64,000 nt of DNA from Nymphaea colorata (lineage: Eukaryota > Streptophyta > Magnoliopsida > Nymphaeales > Nymphaeaceae): assembly GCF_008831285.2 (NCBI RefSeq), contig NC_045140.1, positions 12,458,505-12,522,504 of the forward strand. The letters are read 5' to 3'. Shown here in pieces: positions 47,635 to 58,282 of this stretch. Each line of letters begins with the position of its first letter. The first letter of the stretch is position 1. Under the pieces are notes generated by a model. It had not been told where the DNA came from. It saw only the letters and a list, made by a program, of their open reading frames with translations, and searched no databases. The position numbers were made by a program, and so were the translations under genes.

Positions 47635-50619
47635 TATCACACCCTGACTTTTTACCCTCAACTTTTTTTTTTCAACATAACATGCCAATGTTTGATGACA
47701 CAACAATCAAAATATGGCTATGCCAATTAAAGTAACAATAGGATGAATAATTCATTTATACACCAAAATCAGTTTATACAAAATGACTTCACATTTATCA
47801 ATGAATCTCATGACAAAAATGCCCCCAAAATAAAACAACAATGTCTTAACAAATGCATGACATTAATGAAGCGAAAAGATGATGCATCAACACGACTATA
47901 CACAAAATCTCCCCAATAGGATGTGAGTTGAGCCATTTGATCAATCTGCTATCTCGAGTCTACCAAAACTTGAAAAGATAAACAACAAATTGAACTTTCA
48001 TAGTATGACGATAGACTAGATAAATCATTAACCCATTAAGGTAAGATTCGAATATGAAGTCCCACATACAATGGAAGCATAATCATTGAATACCATGATG
48101 CATACATGTTTTTTCATAAATTGTCATCATAATCCTTTTCATATTCCACAACATGTAGGGATTATCATTTACATTTGTTTCATTCATATTTATTTTATTC
48201 ACAAACATTTTAGTTAATTGACAGCTCATGTGATTGCAAAACACAAACGGGTGCACACCATGGGTGACCTACAATCGGGAGACAACCTCCGTGGTGACCC
48301 AAAACAATATGAATCCATACACGAGGCAGTAGTAGAGCAATCCACCAAGGAAATGTGTATTCCAAAAGGAGTTGCTCAGCTTTCTCTAGGACACCTAGGT
48401 TGGGAGGGCAGAAGCTTAACACTCCAAACACAACACACAAATGTATTTCCGTAAACCCACTGGCATCAAATCAATTATTCTTTCTTAATTTATCATTACG
48501 AAGATAGATTCACATTAAGACTGGTCCACTTCACAAGGGTAACTAGACCTCAATTCATCTTCATAAAAAGGTCATACATTCTATCAGTACTATTGGCTAG
48601 CCAAATCACACTCTATGGATACTACTACTTGTTAAGTCCATTCAATCAAATCACTTTTTAATGACAATGTAGATGAAAATCTCATAACAATCACAATAAC
48701 TAAACCATAACAATTACTTTATACACAAACTTAGCCGATCCACATAGAGTAGTCTCAATCCGTGGATGGTTGTAGCTATGCTAAGCAAATATCATGTTAG
48801 GTTGTTCACTAATACACAATTGGGATCGATAAGGTACTCAACTCAATACCCTACCTAAGCTGTCCTAAGCAATTATGATTCTACTATGCATATGTCATGG
48901 TGTAAATCATTAAAAACAGTCAATCAGTCTCACACATTTCATTCATATGTCAAGAGACACAACCTTTCACACATCATTTAAACAAAAACATATTCATATG
49001 ATCCAAGGATATTGAAAGTTCACATTTGAAACACAATACACACTTCATATTTGGCCCCAAGGAGGGATTTGCTTGGAATATCTTACATGTTGTCCGTCTC
49101 CACAAATACCAAAATCATCTCAATCTTTAGATCCTGTCGCTCAGGGTCTTCTCAATGTATCTGATCCACTTGCAAAAACTCAAAGGAATAAGCTTTTTAT
49201 ACATCTTGTTCAAAAAATCTATTAGATGGAAAAAAGACTATTGAGTAGAAAGTTATCAATTCTAGAAAGTGCTAAGAGTTTAAATAGGCTCGTACAACAT
49301 TTCTTCAAGTTTTTCCCATATTTACAAGGTCATGGAGTACCTTCACTTACCTTCCACACATTTGCATGAGCTTCACCCCAATCTTAATTCAATATAAATA
49401 TTCTTTAAATCCATTAATTGCAAGTACACCCTCACATTATTATAAACCTCAATTCACGTCTCTCACTTGCTAGTCCCAAGCAATGTTGAGGTCCCACGAT
49501 TAGAGTTACTAAGCATGAATCTTCCAAATACATCACTAGGAACATCATTGATTAATTAGACACAATCTATGAAGCTAATGCCCTGTTGAGGCATCACCAT
49601 TTGCAAATTTGCTTCTTTTTTAGTGATCAGAAGATTACACAATATTATTTCACTAGAACAGCGTACATCAATCAAATCAACTAGAAAAGGGTCTTTCTTT
49701 TGCACCCTAGTGCATGTCTGAATCCTAATAACTTAAATATTTTGTCTTTCTCTCAAACTATAAATTTAACATGTAAACCAACATAATTACTTCATTCTCA
49801 CATGCATTGCAATGTTCACTAAATTAATGCCCCTCTAAATCAGTCCTAAACCTTTCACAATGCATTGAGATCTCTACCATGTGCCTTAGATCATTCAATC
49901 TTGAGTGTAGCATGCTCAAATAATAATTATTTATGCACTTAAGGAAAACATTAGACAAAATATGCTCGATGGGCCTCTCTCACCCCTCTTATGAAACCCA
50001 AACTGATATAGTCTTCTGCAACAGCCCCTCAAGCATTCCTCCACCCACCAAACATCAAGGAAGTTTGCAGCCGATACCCCCAAACCTACTGCACTCCAAT
50101 ACCTAAAGTAACAAACTCAAGAAGATTGAAAAACATCAGCTTTCTCCCAACAAGTCTGGCATCAACTTGAAATGAGAATCGTGAGGGAAACAGATGCAAC
50201 TCAAATAAAATGAATGAGGGATGTGATATGAGAGTCTGAGAGATTGGGTACAAGAGGGACAGCGTGTCAATGATCGGGAGAGTGAGCGAAAGGTCTAGAG
50301 GGTGAGAATAGGAAAGTAGATGGGAGATAGAGGAAAAGCACGAGAGAGCTCAACAGTCCTTGGGAGAACAAGAGAGAGAGAGAGAGAGAACTTACCTTCT
50401 CTCCACCGCTGGTTTTTCCTCCTCTTTATTATCTTCTTCTTCCGCTGCTCTGAACAATCGAGGAGCCCCACCATAAGATTTTTTCTCTTCTTCTTCCTCT
50501 TTGTTTATGCTTCCTCCCTTCTTTGTTTCTCTTTGCTAAACTCAGAAGACAGAGGGAGGGAGGGAGCACTCAGGCATCAGGCTCTTCACAGCCCGTGGGT
50601 GGGCAACATAGGTGTTACA
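47635..50619 (-). repeat. 5' LTR of the Tekay-like element
   Basis: About 2,985 bp. It is homologous over its length to 31,184-32,361 plus 41,148-43,140 (for example TTTTTTTCAACATAACATGCC near 31,210 and 47,670; AGCAAATATCATG near 41,188 and 48,783; TGTTTCTC/CTTTGTTTCT near the ends). The termini are TGTAACACC at the 5' end and GTGTGATA at the 3' end (the other copy has GTGTGACA). Confidence 0.85.
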
Positions 50620-51900
50620 GTTATTCTCTTTGGGGGTGGTTGGATGACACCCTCATCTAACCTAGTTTTGTAAAAATTGTGGGTGCACTTGGATGCATCC
50701 ACAAAACAACAAATGTCATATTGCTTTTCAAACATTGCTTTGATTGTGTTTGGATCGCCTCCAAACTCTATTGCTAAAACCCCATTTGTTTTCAAGATGG
50801 CTTCTTTCATATTTTCAATAACCTGTTGGGGTGTCCTTTTTTAACCAAAACAACATTTTGGGGAAAATGACACTTTTCATCTTGTTTTGGTTATTAAATG
50901 TTATAACAACCTTTATTTAAATCATGGTATGAGCACTCTCAATACATAATGGTTATCAAATTAATTCACATCTATATTTTTTTTTAAAAAAATTGAATAC
51001 TTCATATAGTTTTTATATGTGACAAGTGTATTTGAGATGGTCTTCATATGCACCTTTCATCTTCTACTTCTAATGAATGCCTTGTTGGAAAAGAAATTAT
51101 CCACGAAATAGAACCCGGACGTTGGTTGATGCACCATTGGCTGGTTAAAGTCTAGCCAACTGAAACAGTTGGGCGGAACAACCCAACCATTTCAAAGGGT
51201 GATCATTGTTTCTCATTCATCATTTAGTTGATTATTTGATGGAAATACTATGTAGCATGTTGTTACTTCAATGAATAAATTGTGGTTTATGCTGCTTGCA
51301 AATATTTACCTGATTGATGAGCAAAAGTGTATATCTAGACTCAATGCAACGTCTATATGGTAACTTCAAAAGCAAACATCACCAAGGGGCTTCTAAGCTT
51401 GTTTTTGTCTCTTTTCTTTTTAAATTCTAATAATAATAATATAATAATAACTAGTATTTTATAGATCATATTAATGAAAGTCTCATATAGTTTTTGAAAA
51501 CACCATCTAAAACTTATATTTTGTCATCCAAACAAAACTAAGTTTCAAAAAAGTGAAAATTTGGTTTTTGTTAGGTCATCCAAACATATAAACTAGGTTT
51601 TCATAACTTATTAAAAAGTTAGTTTTCAAAAAACCAGGATAATAGAAAAACCTTTTTTCCAAGGTATCATTCAAATGCAACATAGGTTGTTTTATGAAAA
51701 CTAAGTTTTTTAAAGAATTTTAAAGACATTGTTTTTTTGCTTGGGTGACACACTTAGAACCCAGTTTTGACTGAACTCAAGGCCAAGGTTTTCACTCTCT
51801 TTCACAAAGCCAGGTTTTCTCAAAGTTGGGTGTCCTCTAATCCAGTTTTGACTTTTGGATGTCATACTAACACACCTTTTATAATTACAGATTTAACAGC
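50620..51900. repeat. Continuation of tandem ~3-kb repeat copy 2
   Basis: Begins GTTATTCTCTTTGGGGGTGG and continues with GTTGGATGACACCC and CTAGTTTTGTAAAAATTG, aligning with 28,080-28,170 and then directly with 29,075-29,960. It lacks both the hAT-like element and its duplicate. Further AAACCAGG-type words run to about 51,880. It shows the state of the repeat before the hAT insertion. Confidence 0.65.
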
Positions 51901-52199
51901 TCTTCTAAAACCAATATTTTGATGTTAAAAGACTGATATTATTTCATAAAAATAACTTCAATTAAACCATATTCAATATTTCAATTAGTGCATGTAAACA
52001 CATTACAATATTTAAGATATTTTTGGACAATAATTTACGGTGTCTAGCATTTGCTTCTAACTAAGTGGTGTAATGGTAACATGTGTATATAAGCAGAGGT
52101 AAGGGAAACAACATATGTTAATAAGTCAAATTGAGATTGACAATGAAAAACTTGAAAGCATAGAACCATGTCAATTGTATAACTTTTTCCAACTTAGCC

Positions 52200-52908
52200 A
52201 TATATGTGTATAATGTTATACAATAAGAATATATGTACACATATATACATTTGTATATATTATATGTACATACATGTGAGTACATACAATATGTATACAC
52301 TTATGAATATGTAGTACAATATGTATATAAAATATATGTATGTTATGTGTATATTATATATGTAATACATTGTACCAATGTACATATAGTATGTTACAAT
52401 AAAAATATATTAGATGTACAGGTACATATATATAATATATGTATATATGTTATGTATAATAATACGTTATATGTATATATTATATGCACGTACATATGAG
52501 TACATACAATATGTATATAAAATATATGTACGTTATGTAATGTAATACATTGTACCAATGTACATATAGTATGTTACAATAAAATATATTATATGTATAG
52601 GTACATATATATAATATATGTATATATGTTATGTATAGTAATACGTTATATATACACATGTACACACACACATATACATTACATATACGTACATAATTGG
52701 TATAATTTGTATATATACATTAATACATATGTGTATGTATGTACATAACACATATATGCAAACATATGGATGTACACGTTCATACTATATATATGCGCAT
52801 ATTAATATTATTTTATACATATATTTATGTATGCACATACATATATATGTATACATGTGCATATAATATACAAATATGTACTTATAAAGTATGTACATAT
52901 AACATATT

Positions 52909-52946
<38 letters not shown>

Positions 52947-53191
52947 TATATATGTATTTACGTAATACATACATATACGTGTACATATACATCTAACATG
53001 TATATGTACAGATTTGTATTATATGTGTACATACATATGTACATTATGTGTGAATATATAGATATATATTACATACATATATTAATATCTATATATAAAT
53101 ATGTACAATGTCTACTACCATATATATGTTATGTATGCATTATACATATTATATATATTATATTATACATGTGTATACGCATATTACACAA

Positions 53192-53227
<36 letters not shown>

Positions 53228-53330
53228 TTGTACGTAGCATATATGTATATATATTATATATATATGTATAATGTACAAACTTTATAAATATCTATGTGTA
53301 TGTGCACTATGCAAATTTTGATTCAAGAAT
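52200..53330. repeat. TATATG/TACATA simple-sequence array
   Basis: More than 1 kb of degenerate TATATG, TACATA and TGTATA words, with pure (TA)n tracts at 52,913-52,942 and 53,194-53,223. A block of about 220 bp (52,266-52,485) is repeated from 52,486 to about 52,660. Long open frames here are repeat translations of Y/I/C/T/H and are not genes. Confidence 0.9.
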
Positions 53331-53651
53331 GAAACTATAATCTTAAAACATAAAATCTTTGTTTGAGGATTCAATTCCCATTTCCTCGAAAAAAGAAAAT
53401 TTTATTTACATAATTATGCAATTCCGGCCTTGTCAAACAACCCATAAACAATCGTTTTCAAATATGCTATTTGTCAAAACAGTAGATTTAAATTAAATCC
53501 TTTGTTAAACCAGATACAATTGAGAGAGATCTAAAAACTGACCGCCATCTAGACACATCTCTATAATAACATGGCCCCCCTTGATTGGAAGGGTCATTTT
53601 CCTGATCCCATCCTTGTTATGAGATAAACAACTCATAAGTTTGATCTATAT

Positions 53652-53769
53652 CAACACAAACAGAAACCTTTCTATGATTTTACCACACTGGACCGATTAA
53701 GGAAACATTAACAACGCAAACAGAAACCTTTCTATGATTTTACCACACTGGACCGATTAAGGAAACATT
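53652..53769. repeat. Two copies of a 60-bp tandem unit
   Basis: The stretch starting CAAACAGAAACCTTTCTATG repeats exactly 60 bases later, nearly identical. It lies about 300 bp upstream of the gene-like unit at 53,950. Confidence 0.95.
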
Positions 53770-54095
53770 TTCAATCTACTGAACCACAACAGATGGAAAA
53801 GAAAAATGAAGAAATGGGTTGAACATATCCAAGTGCACACATGATATGACGATTTTTTTTTCTCCCGTTTCCAAGTCAGATTCAACCTCGCTCGCCTCAT
53901 CCATACTGTAATATTGGATTGGAGCTCGTCATTGTATTCGACCCTTCCGCTTTTTTGTTTTTGTTTCTCTCCTTTTGCCGTTTCGAGAAGACACGAAAGA
54001 AGAAGAGCGACTGGCGTCCGCTCAGAGAGGAGGAAAGTGGGGGAGAAGGAATAGGAGAAAGGGGAGAGAGGGAAACATGATCAGAGAAGGGAGCC

Positions 54096-54607
54096 ATGGT
54101 TTCCACCAGGTGCAGCTCTTCATCGGCGAAGGTTTCTATGCCATCGCCGGCGCCAAGAAGCAAGCATTTCAAGGTATTCAGATGAAGCAAACCTTGCCCA
54201 TATTTGTTATTGTTTACCTATTCTTGGGTTTGTTGTCGACTCCAACATCGCATTTATGTGTTTTGTGGTTTTCTTAGGGGGTTGTTTTCTTCAAGGCTTG
54301 ATTTCAGGGAATCAGGCAGAGAACTTGTGTTTCTTTGGGGGTTGAATTGGTGGAATCAGAGAACTCTCATCCAAAAGAGGTGCCGGTCGCACCGAGGGGC
54401 GATGTGCCTAACTCGAAGGAATTGGCGCCGTCGTCTTCACGATACCAGCTCCCCTCTGACCCGGCGACCGGTTCTGTGGAAGATCCGGCACCGGCTGAAA
54501 CTCCAGCTTCCAATCCAGATGCCGCGGTCGGGCATCAGGGAATAGGGTCTCCTGCCGGCGTCTCCAAATCTCCCCTCGTGCATCAGGGACTGGTTTGTCT
54601 TGCCTAA
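54096..54607 (+). CDS. N-terminal exons of an unidentified protein (possibly FHA-AAA ATPase-like)
   Basis: A CT/GA-rich leader (53,950-54,090) precedes ATG 54,096 with good context (GAGCCATGG). Exon 1 is 54,096-54,173 (M-V-S-T-R-C-S-S-S-S-A-K) and ends at GTATTC. Exon 2 starts at 54,308 after TTTCAG and stays in frame for 99 codons to a stop at 54,607 (proline-, serine- and acid-rich). The N-terminus resembles the M-V-x-T-R-R-S-S-S start of plant FHA/AAA ATPases of the DAA1-like group, but the match is short. No FHA or AAA domain was found downstream, so this is either a gene whose later exons were not recognised or a broken 5' end. An out-of-frame ATG at 54,077 could also be used. Confidence 0.35.
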
Positions 54608-54609
54608 CA

Positions 54610-54987
54610 TCCCTAATCATGCATCAGGAAGGCTGTCTCCGGCCTGGTTCCCCAAATCTGCCAACTGTCTGCTAGAGAGTGGAGAGGCTCGGATGATTTT
54701 CACATGTCCTCTAGTTTCTTTGGCTGTTCATGAGATTTTAGTCCTTTCTCATGCATGCAATGCAGGTTTCATGTGGTTTATTTGATGATTTTGAGAAGAT
54801 TTGCAGAAGGAGATTAGCTGGTCATAATTAGTGCAGGAGGAAGAACCCTGCCGATTCTGCTACTAGGAATCATTCTCAAGGTATGGTCATTACTGAAGGA
54901 CGAGTGCAGAGTATCTGTCATAAAATAAGAATACCATATTGTCCTGCAGTTCCTAAGGCCGAAAAAATTTTCTTTGTGAATGTGTGC

Positions 54988-55021
<34 letters not shown>

Positions 55022-57440
55022 AAGAGAGTATCATGTGTGTGTCCATGTGAACGTCCATGACTGCTTTTCCAAATGAAACTCACAACTGTCTGTCATTTGC
55101 AAAAGTACTGAATTTTGAACCTTGTTCTGCATCTTGTTTGAGAAATCAAAAGCTAAAACGAGAAATCAGTCCCCATATTTCAGGCATGTATATGGTGCAC
55201 ATTTTGCATGGCCATGAATCCATGTAATGCATTGGTAGAAGTAGAATGATGCTACTGATATGAGTCTTGCATAGTGATGATCACAACATTATTTTTGACA
55301 TGACAGATATCATGAGTCAATGTAGATTAGTCTTCTTCAATAGTAGTAACTGACATAATTAAAAAGTTATTTTTGTTTCTTCGCGGTCAGGAAAATTGTA
55401 AATGCTGCTTATCTAGTTGGTCTCATGAACCTGAAATGTTTAGTTTGTTGGTCTGTGGTATAGCGTTGAGTAGTGTTCTCTTCTGCCCTTTCTTTTGTTT
55501 TCCATGGGTAAATCGCTTTTCTATTGAGGATCAAAATTACTACAATATTTAGCCATTTTAAGACACACAAATGTCTTTCTAGCCCTTTAGAATGATATAC
55601 TTGTAAAAAATTACTGCAGTTAGGGGAGCTTGATAATTTTGGCTGTTTACCTAGTACAAAATCCGATTGTCCAACTAAAGTACACACCTAAGAAGCACAC
55701 ACAAACAAACATGTAGACTTACTTGTTCAGTTCTTGAGAACCATGGAAAGGAGATTCAACGTACTGGGAGAAGCCTAGCTTATCTAGCAATCTCATGCAA
55801 CTCTCTTTTTTCCACTGATTTCATGTCTACATCTCTAGACAAAAGTTTTAACTTCGACTTAGTTTATGGTCTCGTGTGATTTAGCTGAGAGTTATGATTT
55901 GTCCAATTTAGTGATGCCATTCAATACCGTGTTATGAATCATTTCAATATCAGTGGCTGAGGGAATGTTATAAAAAAATTGAGCTTCTTGTTGCTTGTCT
56001 ATGCATGGGTGTTATGAATCATTATTTCCTCAGTGGCTGACGGGCTGTTATAAAAAAATTCAGCTTTTTGTTGCTCGTCTACGCATGGAAAATTTGAATA
56101 AATGATGTCCATGCTTCTTCCTACATGATTCTTATGACTTCTCCATAGAAGTCCTCTTTTTGGTAAGGCCACTAAGCAAGAACCTTTTGATTACAGTGTG
56201 TTTACTTTTCAATTTACGGGACTAGTTTTCTTGATCTTCATTTAGATAAATTTCACATTTAACATACAGTATGTCTTATTGGATTGCATTTGTTTGAATT
56301 GCTCAGGCTACAAGGAATCCTTTGTGTTCAATTGCCAACTAGTTCAATGTCACACAGTTTTGTGGACCCCGTCCTGATGACAATGTGGAATCTTTTGGAG
56401 GCACTTCTAACACCACAAATGTTTGTCCAGTCTAGGCATGTCCAACCCCAAATTTCTATGAATAAAGTTGGATATCGTTTAAAAAGCCCTAGCATCTCTA
56501 TGTTTCTGCCATACGTTTCATGCTTTTATTTATCTTATGTCTGACCTTGATTTGGATCTTGATGTCATGTTGGCATCAATTGTTGCTCTAGTTGTAGTTT
56601 CTTCTCTCATTGAAGAGTGCATACTAAAGAGTACAATAAAATTAACTAAAAACATCTATGTAAGTTCCCTTGTTTTTGTTCATGCATTGGCATGTGTAAA
56701 TGGTTTTCTAGTGTTTAGGACTTTAAGCTGCACATAATTAGTTTGACTTGGAGATGTTTCCTTTATCCTTTTTTCAGTGCTAAAAATTGAGTTGATTGTA
56801 GAAGCATTAGCTTTGGTTATTCACATGTAAGCCGATTAGTGGGTCAGGGTCTAATTTGATTTAAGTTCCATATGGAAATAATTGGTTATCAACAACAACA
56901 TTGTGATGCTTGGGGTTATTTGGTGCATTGGATTTTGGTATCATAAAAATGAGACCTTAGGTTACGATGCTTCCTTTTTAACTAATGTTTTATCCTTCTT
57001 TTTGTGCTTTTTGTGTTTTTTGATAGAAGAACTTAAATCAAACCATTTGTGAAACTTTCAATCAGTTGAATACCCAACTTTTTTGGAACCCATCACCCTT
57101 AAACCAACCTTTTGTACAGAAGACCCTACTTTTATGAGAGATTTGGTGAAGTTCATTCTTTTAACCAGCCATGTTTTACATTCAACCATCTCTTTAAGGA
57201 GTATAGTTCCTTTTTCCTGGTGATATGCCATTAGATGTCAAGAACTTTTGTAAAAGAGAAACTTTTCAGTTTTGATAAAAACATTTTGGAAGTGTTTTCT
57301 CACAGAGCCTTGATTTATTCTTAGTACCTTCCAAGTGAAAGGTGGAAATTTCAAGTTCTTGTTGTCCATCAATGGAAGAGGAAAATTGAAAAAAATCCTG
57401 GATATGAGCATTGAAGAAAAATCCTATGAAGTTGAGAAAG
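54610..57440. other. Downstream region, no supported gene
   Basis: A (GT)n-(GA)n microsatellite is at about 54,976-55,019. A near-duplicate of about 75 bp lies at 55,930-56,090 (GTTATGAATCATT...CAGTGGCTGA). A possible exon at about 54,835-54,880 ends at GTATGG. Nothing conserved was recognised. It could be introns of the unit starting at 54,096. Confidence 0.4.
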
Positions 57441-58282
57441 TCAAGACTAGGAAATGCTATTGACTCTGGCGATCAAGCGTCTGCAAGGATTTAGCAAAAA
57501 AATATCTTGACGGAGAAGCCAAAATGCTCTATAAGATCTTGGCAGGTAGCAAAATGAGAGTTGAGAGATGGGCTCGGGGCTTGTGTAGTCGTTCCTCTGA
57601 GTCAATAATCGAGAGTACCAGGTAGGCATAAAGGTGATGTATGTCTATTTCGCGAAGATAATGACTTACAAACTTTTGGCTCGTTGAAAACCCATAAGGT
57701 GAAGCGGGTTGGACACGTGACAAAGCTATACATAACCACCAAAGTGGTGGAGCTTCGTAGTAGCCTTTGGGGTGGTGAGGTATTCCCTCAAAGGTGAAGG
57801 TCGGCCCAAAAAAAAAATCAAACACAAGAAAAAAAGATTGAAAGGCAAAAACCGAATGCAAAAGAAAAAAATGAAGAAAAAACAAGAAAAAAAGCAAAAT
57901 GTGCATGCCAAGAGATGAAATACATGAAGGCTGAACTCGCAAGAATTGAATGCGACAATCTTTCGTGGATGTACGATTTTGGGGTCAATATATGCTCCTT
58001 TTTTTGATTATCTAGGATGTCGAGGATGATTCCTTTTTGTTCATATTCTAGAAATTGAAAGACATTCCCTCTAGAGATTGGACAACATTGATGCGAAATA
58101 AAACCTAATGCTTGTACGGTACTAAAAGTACACCAATGTTATATTATTTGCACAACACGAGCACTCAAGCCTATGAGTTGAATTGATCATTTTTGAACTA
58201 TTTCAAAATTCAAAGTAAGAACTTGACATCTCTTGTATGTTTCCAGGCTTCCTAGGCATAGTAAAAACTAACCAATCCCCCT
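57440..58282. other. Unassigned sequence before the chromovirus fragment
   Basis: Purine-rich (57,795-57,900 is mostly A and G) with a short hairpin CCACCAAAGTGGTGG at about 57,736. No recognised coding sequence. The plus-strand homology to gypsy pol starts only at about 58,295. Confidence 0.5.

Larger units (their letters stand above)
31184..50619 (-). mobile_element. Tekay/Del-like Ty3/gypsy retrotransposon, decayed, split by a nested element
   Basis: The element reads right to left. Its 5' LTR is 47,635-50,619 and begins TGTAACACC on the minus strand. A primer site TGGCATCAGAGT (47,630 downward) follows four bases after the LTR, close to the initiator-Met pattern. Pol fragments run from 47,016 to about 43,900. 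A polypurine tract (minus-strand complement of 43,166-43,180) precedes the 3' LTR, which occupies about 41,148-43,165 and 31,184-32,361, interrupted by the nested element. Gag and protease are not recognisable; only about 600 bp separates the primer site from the RT region. The clade is inferred from the pol sequence and the 3-kb LTR length. Confidence 0.85.

Noticed and set aside
52059-52135. tRNA gene
   Set aside because: Only a D-arm-like stretch is visible; no acceptor stem or T-arm at the right distance.
52233-53237. Frames of 60-136 codons
   Set aside because: Translations of TATATG-type simple sequence.
57529-57942. 137-codon minus-strand frame
   Set aside because: Phe/Leu-rich antisense of a purine-rich low-complexity stretch; no motif.
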